10,085 nucleotides of DNA, taken from contig JAJAZF010000132.1 of NCBI GenBank assembly GCA_026785875.1, forward strand, positions 1-10,085. Reading direction: 5' to 3'. The position numbers and the translations under genes were made by a program. Source of the DNA: Chamaesiphon sp. Its GTDB lineage: Bacteria; Cyanobacteriota; Cyanobacteriia; Cyanobacteriales; Chamaesiphonaceae. Each line of letters begins with the position of its first letter. Within the stretch, counting starts at the first letter, position 1. Positions 1-5,318 of the stretch are shown here, piece after piece. A model generated the notes under the pieces. The model was not told the origin of the DNA. It saw only the letters and a program-made list of their open reading frames with translations, and made no database searches.

Positions 1-509
1 ACCGCAGCTTGGAGGATGGATGATAGTTCTAGCGACTGACTAATCTTCACGGCGATCCTCGCGACCACTTCTCGCTGTTGAAGCTGGGCATCGATTCGGG
101 CTTTGAGCTGGCGGTCGTTGAGGGTATTGACTACGGTATTTACTAGCTGCTCAGGTGTGAGTCGCCCTTTGACAACATAGTCTTTTACACCATGTTTCAT
201 CGCCTCTACAGCAATCTTCTCGCTACCGTTACCCGTCACCATAATCACCGAGGGCATTGTCTCTAGTCGATCGCTCGCTTGGCGCAGAAATTGCAGCCCA
301 TCTGACTTGGTAAGTAGATAGTCTAGCAAAATCAGATCGGGGCAATCTTTAATGCACATCTCTAAGGCTTCCTCCGCCGACTCACATTCTCGGATCTGAC
401 AATCCAAGTTTGGGGCAGATGCCAAGCATTCACGATAAAGTTCACGATTGTCTTGTGAATCTTCGACGATTAAAATCTTACATTCGGTTCGTTCGGTGTA
501 GGTGGACAT
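1..509 (-). CDS. Receiver-domain signalling protein with start of a GAF-like region (partial, 3' end outside window)
   Basis: Reading the minus strand from ATG at 509-507 gives 169 uninterrupted codons that run off the left edge. Residues 10-128 form a response-regulator receiver: the E16-D17 acidic pair, the phospho-acceptor D63 in LILLDYLL, T92 in MVTGNGSE, and the conserved K114 in YVVKGR. After a helical, charged linker (about 130-148) the chain reads RIAVKISQSLELSSILQAA, which is the usual opening of a GAF sensor domain in cyanobacterial signalling proteins. The family expectation is therefore a REC-GAF protein continuing into further sensor, histidine kinase or cyclase modules, which would act in the cytoplasm by phosphotransfer. 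The output domain lies outside the window, so kinase, cyclase or other activity cannot be decided. No strong Shine-Dalgarno precedes the start. The ATG was chosen because the receiver fold begins about ten residues later, as is normal. It is divergent from the lipoprotein gene, with a 607-bp spacer. Confidence 0.88.
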   Translation of the reverse strand, partial: MSTYTERTECKILIVEDSQDNRELYRECLASAPNLDCQIRECESAEEALEMCIKDCPDLILLDYLLTKSDGLQFLRQASDRLETMPSVIMVTGNGSEKIAVEAMKHGVKDYVVKGRLTPEQLVNTVVNTLNDRQLKARIDAQLQQREVVARIAVKISQSLELSSILQAA

Positions 510-1116
510 AGGTAACTTTAGATGTGGAGATTGAAGAACTTATGTAGTTACTGGTATTCATTGGTGTTGGCGGATGCTTGCAGTGGCACCATGTGGTCAT
601 TGCCCAATCTTATTGAAATTTGTGATCTCCGCTAATGTACCATACCCGCTCGGCGAGGATCGGCAAGATTTTTGGGCGATAAAATCTCTTGTAACGTGTC
701 TCCATCAGCAGTTAGAGTGCGATATCAGTCAGCAAACTTTTACTAATTAACATTATTTCTTTACGATCTCTCCAGCTTTCAAGATTTGCATTTGGATAGA
801 GAAAATAACTAGATTCTTTCTTAACCAGCAGAGAATTCGGTCGTCGGGGATATCGCTCGATCGACAGAGGGAAAACTACCGATCGACATCTATTGTAGGT
901 AGTTATGAATGTAGTTAAAATTTAGCAGCATTTACGGTGTTAAATCAGTCAGTTAGATTGCCTAAAACTCTGTTGTGTGTTAGTGATTTATCAACTATTC
1001 TAGTCTAAGTATTTGGCATGTTTGGCAAAAAATCAATCTTCCAAATTACCAACTGTCAATTCACACTTTGATGCCTTTTTACACATTATCCTTTACTTCA
1101 ATTTAAGCGAGGAGTT
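510..1116. other. 607-bp divergent intergenic spacer
   Basis: No convincing coding frame, RNA gene or large repeat is visible. The spacer must hold the promoters of the minus-strand receiver gene and the plus-strand lipoprotein gene. Its right half (about 890-1100) is AT-rich, as expected for a promoter region, but no clear -35/-10 pair for the lipoprotein gene stands out. A GAGGAG ribosome-binding site occurs at 1109-1114. Confidence 0.6.
639..666 (-). promoter_or_regulatory. Possible sigma70-type promoter for the receiver gene
   Basis: On the minus strand TTGCCG (666-661) and TATGGT (644-639) are separated by 16 bases, a tolerable match to -35/-10 spacing. They would leave a leader of roughly 120 bases before the ATG at 509. 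Both hexamers deviate from consensus, so this is a weak suggestion. Confidence 0.2.
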
Positions 1117-1329
1117 ATGAAAAAGATCGGTTCGTTGTTAGCTTCACTAATTGGATTTGCCCTTTTACTTAGTTCCTGTGCGCCAGGTGGCACAGGTGGC
1201 ACAGGTACTGGTACGGATGGCACAGGCACAGGTACTAGTCCAGGCATGAGTCCAGGCATGAGTCCAGGTATGAGTCCAACAACTAGCCCCACAACTAGTC
1301 CCACAACTAGTCCCACAACTAGTCCTTAA
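1117..1329 (+). CDS. Short repeat-rich lipoprotein (hypothetical)
   Basis: This is a 70-residue protein with a classic lipoprotein signal: a basic start (MKK), a hydrophobic stretch at residues 4-18, and the lipobox L18-S19-S20-C21. Cys21 should be lipid-modified after signal peptidase II cleavage, leaving a mature chain of about 50 residues tethered to a membrane. The mature part has no globular look. It starts with Gly/Thr-rich units (GGTGGTGTGTDGTGTGT), then three SPGM and four SPTT tetrapeptides, ending in SP. A GAGGAG Shine-Dalgarno at 1109-1114 lies two bases before the ATG, which supports this start. Ser/Thr/Pro repeats of this type usually act as extended or surface-exposed spacers, but no specific function can be assigned. 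No terminator follows directly; the nearest is at 1571-1600. The repeats make length variation between strains likely. Confidence 0.75.
   Translation: MKKIGSLLASLIGFALLLSSCAPGGTGGTGTGTDGTGTGTSPGMSPGMSPGMSPTTSPTTSPTTSPTTSP
1237..1326 (+). repeat. 12-bp in-frame tandem repeat inside the lipoprotein gene
   Basis: Seven and a half 12-bp units run without interruption. AGTCCAGGCATG-type units are at 1237-1248, 1249-1260 and 1261-1272 (the last with one change). AGTCCNACAACT-type units are at 1273-1284, 1285-1296, 1297-1308 and 1309-1320, followed by a half unit AGTCCT. The period is a multiple of three, so copy changes keep the reading frame. The units encode SPGM x3 and SPTT x4. Upstream, 1186-1236 is a looser Gly/Thr repeat of GGCACAGGT-like words. 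Confidence 0.95.
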
Positions 1330-1414
1330 ACCAACTCGGATCGAGTGCTACTATACTTGCGCTGGAGATCGTCACGTCTGACAGTAAAAAATCGATTAGT
1401 CTTTATTAAAGCAA

Positions 1415-1437
1415 AAAAAAGCTCCACAGAGGACTAA
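1415..1437 (+). repeat. Copy 1 of a 23-bp leader motif also found at the catalase RBS
   Basis: This 23-bp stretch (A-run, GC, CC, then GAGGACTAA) matches 1820-1842, the bases immediately before the catalase ATG, at 20 of 23 positions with no gaps. Here the motif is followed by AT-rich DNA rather than a start codon. Confidence 0.7.
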
Positions 1438-1475
1438 ATAAAAAATAAAAATCGATAGCCAAGTAAATTCCTTCA

Positions 1476-1583
1476 ATGAGATTTATTTCATTCGATCCAA
1501 CTAAATCTATGATCCAAGAGCATCAGATTATGAGCGCGATCCGCAAGGGTCAATTAAAAGATCTAGATCGGGGAGATGTCTGA
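1476..1583 (+). CDS. Possible 35-residue small ORF ending inside a terminator hairpin
   Basis: From ATG at 1476 the frame encodes MRFISFDPTKSMIQEHQI followed by MSAIRKGQLKDLDRGDV and stops at TGA 1581-1583. The composition is protein-like: mixed charged and hydrophobic residues with no low complexity. However, no Shine-Dalgarno precedes 1476. An in-frame ATG at 1530 has AAGAG ten bases upstream, a poor fit. The final codons and the stop lie in the left arm and loop of the terminator at 1571-1594. It could be a real short peptide, a fragment of a decayed gene, or chance. No family is recognised. Confidence 0.2.
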   Translation: MRFISFDPTKSMIQEHQIMSAIRKGQLKDLDRGDV

Positions 1584-1600
1584 TGATATCTCCCTTTTTT
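1571..1600 (+). terminator. Intrinsic terminator downstream of the lipoprotein gene
   Basis: GGGAGAT (1571-1577) pairs perfectly with ATCTCCC (1588-1594) across a 10-base loop, followed at once by six T residues (1595-1600). This is a standard Rho-independent terminator on the plus strand. It probably ends the lipoprotein transcript and insulates the catalase gene. Confidence 0.8.
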
Positions 1601-1626
1601 ACTTGAATCTGTGGAATTGTTACTTA

Positions 1627-1654
1627 ATTAAATTATTCATAAACATAATTTAAT
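1627..1654. promoter_or_regulatory. AT-rich 10-bp inverted repeat upstream of catalase (candidate operator)
   Basis: ATTAAATTAT (1627-1636) and ATAATTTAAT (1645-1654) are perfect inverted copies separated by 8 bases. The dyad lies about 190 bases before the catalase start. The AT-rich form is reminiscent of binding sites of Fur/PerR-type regulators, but this is only a shape argument and no regulator is identified. Confidence 0.4.
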
Positions 1655-1680
1655 CTGGCTTAACTCTTAGAGCCTCAATC

Positions 1681-1700
1681 CTTTTGGTATCTACCAAAAG
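1681..1700. promoter_or_regulatory. 20-bp near-perfect dyad upstream of catalase (candidate operator)
   Basis: CTTTTGGTA (1681-1689) and TACCAAAAG (1692-1700) are perfect inverted copies around a 2-base centre. The centre is too tight for an RNA hairpin loop at full pairing and no T-run follows, so a protein-binding site is more likely than a terminator. An overlapping alternative pairing TATCT/AGATA (1688-1692 with 1699-1703) also exists. It sits 143 bases before the catalase ATG. A second small palindrome, ATATTAATAT, lies at 1712-1721. Confidence 0.5.
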
Positions 1701-1819
1701 ATAGAACTTAAATATTAATATCTTGTGTAGAGTGATCAAGCGTGTAAAGGTAACTTTTTTGAGGATATTGGTAAGCAGCCTGTCCATCTAAAGTCAGCCG
1801 ATGCGAACTAATTAGACCT

Positions 1820-1842
1820 AAAAAAGCACCTCAAAGGACTAA
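1820..1842 (+). promoter_or_regulatory. Catalase leader and RBS, copy 2 of the 23-bp motif
   Basis: AAGGA at 1834-1838 is the Shine-Dalgarno for the catalase, five bases before the ATG at 1844. The whole 23-bp block is a near copy of 1415-1437. Confidence 0.7.
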
Positions 1843-1843
1843 C

Positions 1844-4006
1844 ATGAGCGAACAAGATCGGGTAGATGAGCAAAGCAAAGATCGCAGCCTAGAGAACTAT
1901 CGCGTAGCACCAGGTGCGAAATTAACCACGGATGAGGGTCATCCAATTAGTAACACAGATGATTCGCTCAAAGCGGGTGGGCGTGGTCCGACACTACTTG
2001 AAGATTTCCATTTCCAACAAAAGCTATCAGCATTCGATCGCGAGCGGATTCCCGAACGGGTAGTTCACGCGCGGGGTGCGGGCGCACACGGTTACTTCCA
2101 GCCTTACGAATCGATGGCAGAATTGACCAAGGCTAAGTTTTTGGGAGATCCATCTACGAAAACGCCCGTGTTCGTGCGGTTTTCCATTGTCGTTGGTTCG
2201 CGCGGTGCTGCTGACGCTGTGCGGGATGTACGCGGCTTCGCAGTGAAGTTTTACACTGAAGATGGGAACTATGATATCGTCGGTAACAATATGCCCGTAT
2301 TCTTTATTCAGGATGCGATCAAGTTTCCAGACCTGGTTCATGCGATCAAACCAGAGCCAGATAACGAGATGCCCCAGGCTTCTAGCGCACATCCGAGTTT
2401 CTGGGACTTTATTTCGCTGATACCGGAATCAATGCACATGATTATGTGGTTGCTATCCGATCGGGCATTGCCCCGAAATTTTAGCACGATGCAGGGTTTT
2501 GGCGTTCACACTTTCCGCTGGGTAAATGCCGAAGGTAAGTCGCACTTTGTGAAGTACCACTGGAAACCACTGGCTGGGGTACACTCCAATGTATTTGATG
2601 AAGCCCAAAAGATCGCTGGCAAAGATCCTGACTTTCAGCGTCGGACATTGTGGGAATCGATCGACAAAGGCATTTTCCCAGAGTACGAGCTAGGGGTACA
2701 AATCATCGCCGAAGAAGACGAACTGAACTTCGACTTCGATATTTTGGACTCTACTAAAATTATTCCTGAAGAACTAGTTCCAGTCCGACCGATCGGTAAA
2801 ATGGTGCTTAACCGCAACCCTGACAACTTCTTTGCCGAAACAGAGCAAGTTGCCTATCAACCATCAAATGTGGTACCAGGGATTGACTTTAGCGACGATC
2901 CACTATTGCAAGGTCGTCTGATGTCCTACCACGATACCCAACTGCATCGTTTAGGTAGCCCAAACTTCGTTCATCTACCCATCAACCGTCCCGTCTGCCC
3001 GTTTAGCAATAACAATCAAGACGGACGGATGCAGATGGACATCAAAACCAGCCGCGTTAATTACTCGCCTAATTCGCTCGGCGATAATCTCCCCGCGCCA
3101 GTCGCTGAAGCCGACGGCGGTTTTGTCACCTTCCCAGAGCGGGTAGAAGGGCACAAAATTCGCGAACGTAGTCCGAGTTTTGGCGAACACTTCAGCCAAG
3201 CAACACTATTCTGGAACAGCCTCTCAACTGGCGAAAAAGATCGCCTTGTCGAAGCCGCCCATTTTGAGTTGGGTAAAGTGCCCCAAGTAGAAGTAAAGCA
3301 GCGGATGCTCGATCGCTTTAACAAAGTTGATGGGGAATTGGCAAAACGCGTCGCCCTAGGTTTGGGGATGCCAGCACCAACCGAGCCAGCCACCCCAAAT
3401 CACGGTCAAAAGTCAGCAGCTCTCAGCCAAGAAAATACCACTAAAACGGCGAAAGGTCGCATGGTGGCAATCCTAGCAGCAGATGGCGTAGACGGTGCTC
3501 AGATCGCTATGCTCAAGCATACCCTAAGTGCGATGCACGTCGGATCTGAGATCGTCTCGAAGTTTGGCAACATGATTAAGAGCGCAGATGGTGGCGAAAT
3601 TGCCGTCGATAAGACCTTCTTAACTACTGCTTCGGTACTATATGATGCGGTCTATGTCCCTGGTGGGGCTGCCAGCATTGAGGCTCTAAAAGCGCATGGA
3701 GAAGCCCTGAACTTTATCCATGAAGCCTACAAGCACTTCAAACCGATCGCCGCCTCTGGTGAAGGGATGGATCTGTTGATGCAGTCGGATCTCAAAGGTA
3801 TTGACTTGAGCCAGAAAAATGGCAAAGTCAGCGACGAACTGGGTGTTGTTACCAGTCGGGATGCTTCAGACATGGCGGCATTTGCCACCGCCTTTATCGA
3901 TGCAATTAAGGAGCACCGTTTCTGGCTCCGACCAGTTCCTGGAACTGCTTCTGTTGAAGCCAAAGCAATGGCACTAAATCCACCAGCAAGCGCAGTGTCA
4001 GCATAA
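1844..4006 (+). CDS. katE: Large-subunit (clade 2, HPII/KatE-type) catalase
   Basis: This 720-residue haem catalase splits hydrogen peroxide into water and oxygen in the cytoplasm. Distal-pocket residues are present: H75 in RVVHARGAGAHGYF and N148 in DIVGNNMPVFF. The proximal haem ligand is Y362, with R358 in GRLMSYHDTQLHRLG. The catalase core spans about 25-510. A linker (about 511-535) leads to a C-terminal DJ-1/PfpI-like domain (about 536-690). That extra domain and a length close to E. coli KatE (about 750) mark clade 2. In the C-terminal domain the nucleophile-elbow cysteine of active PfpI proteins is replaced: IAASGEGMDLL aligns with IAAICHGPQLL and puts G639 at the Cys site. It is therefore probably structural, as in HPII. 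Q339 stands where HPII has the His that crosslinks to the proximal Tyr. The start is supported by AAGGA five bases upstream. The gene is probably monocistronic, closed by the palindrome at 4027-4063, with dyads upstream suggesting regulation. Confidence 0.97.
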   Translation: MSEQDRVDEQSKDRSLENYRVAPGAKLTTDEGHPISNTDDSLKAGGRGPTLLEDFHFQQKLSAFDRERIPERVVHARGAGAHGYFQPYESMAELTKAKFLGDPSTKTPVFVRFSIVVGSRGAADAVRDVRGFAVKFYTEDGNYDIVGNNMPVFFIQDAIKFPDLVHAIKPEPDNEMPQASSAHPSFWDFISLIPESMHMIMWLLSDRALPRNFSTMQGFGVHTFRWVNAEGKSHFVKYHWKPLAGVHSNVFDEAQKIAGKDPDFQRRTLWESIDKGIFPEYELGVQIIAEEDELNFDFDILDSTKIIPEELVPVRPIGKMVLNRNPDNFFAETEQVAYQPSNVVPGIDFSDDPLLQGRLMSYHDTQLHRLGSPNFVHLPINRPVCPFSNNNQDGRMQMDIKTSRVNYSPNSLGDNLPAPVAEADGGFVTFPERVEGHKIRERSPSFGEHFSQATLFWNSLSTGEKDRLVEAAHFELGKVPQVEVKQRMLDRFNKVDGELAKRVALGLGMPAPTEPATPNHGQKSAALSQENTTKTAKGRMVAILAADGVDGAQIAMLKHTLSAMHVGSEIVSKFGNMIKSADGGEIAVDKTFLTTASVLYDAVYVPGGAASIEALKAHGEALNFIHEAYKHFKPIAASGEGMDLLMQSDLKGIDLSQKNGKVSDELGVVTSRDASDMAAFATAFIDAIKEHRFWLRPVPGTASVEAKAMALNPPASAVSA

Positions 4007-4026
4007 TCTAGCAGTCACTGGCGAAT

Positions 4027-4063
4027 ACAAAAACCCGACTTCTTCAAGAAGTCGGGTTTTTGT
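4027..4063. terminator. 37-nt perfect palindromic terminator after catalase
   Basis: An 18-base arm beginning ACAAAAACCCGACTTCTT (4027-4044) and its exact complement (4046-4063) surround a single central C. On the plus strand the GC-rich stem is followed by the T-run 4057-4061, and on the minus strand by the equivalent T-run, so it can terminate in both directions. Palindromes of the form AAACCCGACTTCTT are, from general knowledge, a recurrent dispersed terminator-like repeat in cyanobacterial genomes. Confidence 0.9.
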
Positions 4064-4191
4064 CGCTGCACTACCATCTCAAAATCTCTACCTTTTGTCC
4101 GATCGCATATCTAACTTATGAAGGATGTAAGACTGCTGGAGTTTGCATAATATTGTTGATAGCGATCGAACGCAAACTTAGTTAAGGAGCA

Positions 4192-4389
4192 GGGGTTTAA
4201 ATCCCCCACCGTTCATGTGGATTGTGCTTGGTGCATTTTCATGGACGGTGAACCCGTCCGAAAAGGCATCCGCTTTTTAAGGTACTGGGCGGGAGATCCG
4301 TCCAATGGGGTCTAAATCCCCATCTTAAAAACCCAATTATCTGCTTGGTGCAACACATGCGGAGGGAACCTCCGCGTGATTGCATCCGC
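4192..4389. repeat. Two diverged ~116-bp tandem units with conserved hairpins
   Basis: Unit A starts at 4192 and unit B at 4307. Four landmarks recur in the same order. (1) The hairpin GGGGTYTAAATCCCC is at 4192-4206 and 4307-4321. (2) TGCTTGGTGCA is at 4225-4235 and 4342-4352. (3) CATG followed by a strong hairpin begins at 4240 and 4356. (4) GCATCCGC is at 4266-4273 and 4382-4389. The offsets are 115, 117, 116 and 116. Hairpin 3 has a different stem sequence in each copy, but pairing is kept: GGACGG/CCGTCC (4243-4248, 4254-4259) versus GCGGAGG/CCTCCGC (4359-4365, 4369-4375). Between the landmarks the copies have drifted. The unit is probably a member of a dispersed cyanobacterial repeat family. 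Confidence 0.65.
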
Positions 4390-4390
4390 A

Positions 4391-4411
4391 ATTATCAATT
4401 ATCAATTATCA
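4391..4411. repeat. Heptamer tandem repeat (ATTATCA x3, STRR-like)
   Basis: Three perfect ATTATCA units lie at 4391-4397, 4398-4404 and 4405-4411, followed by a partial ATTA. Short tandem heptamers (STRR) in intergenic DNA are a known cyanobacterial feature. Translated, this repeat gives the INYQLSI string that creates a false N-terminal extension on the next gene. Confidence 0.85.
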
Positions 4412-4420
4412 ATTAAATTA

Positions 4421-4433
4421 AGGAGCGAGGAAG
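4421..4433 (+). promoter_or_regulatory. Ribosome-binding site that fixes the DUF2267 start at 4436
   Basis: AGGAG at 4421-4425 and GAGGAAG at 4427-4433 lie just upstream of ATG 4436-4438. No such signal precedes the in-frame GTG at 4376, and the intervening frame is repeat DNA. Confidence 0.8.
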
Positions 4434-4435
4434 TC

Positions 4436-5041
4436 ATGATAGATGAAACTGTGAGCAAAGACTCAACACTTGAACCCACCGAAAATACTGAGAAAACTGT
4501 AAAAAAACCCCTTCCCGAAGTCGATCCGACCGAGATTGAAGATCCCAGAGCGATATTTGCCGATAAGGATCGTTCATTCCTGGAATATGTGATGGTTGAA
4601 GGTGGTTTTGCCGATCCCTATGATGCCAGAGACTTCACTGAAGTTGTGTTTCGGATTATGCGGGACTTGATGACAACCGAAGCTGCTGACAGAGTTGCCT
4701 CAGAACTACATGAGGAAATGATGCCAACCGATGAAAAAGCCCTGCAAATGGAAGTCACCGATCTATGGAAGGATACCAATCCCCTCGTCGGCTTTCTCAG
4801 TCGGGTACGTCCACCTTGGCAAGGACCAGGTATTTTTAAGATTAATTCCGATCGCTTTTTCTTCCGTGCTGCAAATGAAAGTGGACTAGAAAGAAGTCCC
4901 GAGGATAAGGATAAAGAGCGCAAGCAAGCAGTCAAAGCTGTATTTACAGCTACAAAAAGGGAACTCTCCCCAGAGCGAATCGCGGAAATCGCTACTTGGT
5001 TGCCTGAAGATGGAGTCCGCGAACTCTGGGATCTAGCATAG
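4436..5041 (+). CDS. DUF2267 domain-containing protein
   Basis: This acidic, soluble protein has 201 residues and no signal peptide or membrane segment. Residues 1-45 are a charged, low-complexity tail rich in Glu, Thr and Pro. Two helical DUF2267-like halves follow. The first, about 46-118, contains DARDFTEVVFRIMRDLMT and ADRVASELHEEM. The second, about 163-201, contains KQAVKAVFTATKRELSPE and RIAEIATWLPEDGVRELW. The linker holds LVGFLSRVRPPWQGP and a Phe-rich patch, DRFFFRAA. The family has no settled biochemical function, and none is inferred here. The ATG at 4436 is preferred to the longer GTG start at 4376 because of its RBS and because the extra 20 residues translate STRR repeat. Upstream lies the hairpin-rich spacer and downstream the MITE-like element. 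The gene stands alone on the plus strand, convergent with the RND permease. Confidence 0.8.
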   Translation: MIDETVSKDSTLEPTENTEKTVKKPLPEVDPTEIEDPRAIFADKDRSFLEYVMVEGGFADPYDARDFTEVVFRIMRDLMTTEAADRVASELHEEMMPTDEKALQMEVTDLWKDTNPLVGFLSRVRPPWQGPGIFKINSDRFFFRAANESGLERSPEDKDKERKQAVKAVFTATKRELSPERIAEIATWLPEDGVRELWDLA

Positions 5042-5082
5042 CGGTTTCTAACGGCTTAGGTTGTAGGTATCAACTTGGGTTA

Positions 5083-5089
5083 GCTAATC
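5083..5089. repeat. Left target-site duplication (GCTAATC)
   Basis: GCTAATC directly flanks the MITE-like element on the left and recurs exactly at 5340-5346 on the right. The next base differs (A5090 versus T5347). Confidence 0.65.
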
Positions 5090-5318
5090 AGGCGTTGCTG
5101 AATTAAAGTATGAAACGCACAAATAATTTTTGTAGGGGTAATGCCTTGTGCTTACCCCGCATCGATTAAGGGTACCAACAAGGGGCACCCCTACAGAGAA
5201 ATTAGGCGTTGCTGAATTAAAGTATGAAACGCACAAATAGTTTTTGTAGGGGTAATGCCTTGTGCTTACCCCGCATCGATTAAGGGTACCCACTCATAGA
5301 CACCCCTACAGAGAAATC
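5090..5318. repeat. ~114-bp tandem duplication inside the MITE-like element
   Basis: Copy 1 spans 5090-5203 and copy 2 spans 5204-5318. They are nearly identical from AGGCGTTGCTGAATT through GATTAAGGGTACC, with a single A/G change in AAATAATTTT versus AAATAGTTTT. They diverge only in a 15-16 bp stretch before CACCCCTACAGAGAAAT, where copy 2 is one base longer. The recent-looking identity suggests unequal exchange or replication slippage after insertion. Confidence 0.93.

Larger units (their letters stand above)
1330..1843. other. 514-bp intergenic spacer between lipoprotein and catalase genes
   Basis: This spacer holds an early copy of a 23-bp leader motif (1415-1437), a 35-codon open frame (1476-1583), an intrinsic terminator (1571-1600), three inverted repeats (1627-1654, 1681-1700, 1712-1721) and the catalase leader. 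The part downstream of the terminator should contain the catalase promoter. No textbook -35/-10 pair is obvious. Confidence 0.7.
4064..4435. other. 372-bp hairpin-rich spacer before the DUF2267 gene
   Basis: No coding sequence is credible here. The first part (4064-4190) contains only an isolated inverted pair AGTTTGC/GCAAACT (4140-4146, 4172-4178). From 4192 the spacer is a diverged tandem duplication of a structured unit (see 4192-4389). An 11-bp stem, CACCGTTCATG (4207-4217) with CATGGACGGTG (4240-4250) and one G-U pair, is also possible as an alternative fold. The heptamer repeat and RBS of the next gene follow. Confidence 0.7.

Noticed and set aside
1098..1316. Minus-strand open frame with GLVVGLVVGL repeats
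   Set aside because: It is the antisense reading of the 12-bp repeats in the lipoprotein gene. The plus-strand frame has a strong RBS and a lipoprotein signal.
2027..3963. Several minus-strand open frames of 63-121 codons within the catalase
   Set aside because: All are antisense to a complete, motif-supported catalase and show no protein-like domains or start signals.
4207..4250. tRNA or known riboswitch in the hairpin-rich spacer
   Set aside because: The stems do not assemble into a cloverleaf with T-loop and anticodon features, and no riboswitch core motif was recognised.
4376..4435. GTG start extending the DUF2267 protein by 20 residues
   Set aside because: The extension translates heptamer repeats and lacks an RBS, whereas ATG 4436 has a good one.
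5084..5293. 69-codon minus-strand open frame with an internal 38-residue repeat
   Set aside because: The protein repeat simply reflects the ~114-bp tandem duplication in the MITE-like element. There is no RBS and no domain.
4391..5318. CRISPR array
   Set aside because: The heptamers have no spacers. The ~114-bp copies are contiguous tandem repeats rather than 25-40 bp repeats with unique spacers. No cas genes are present.
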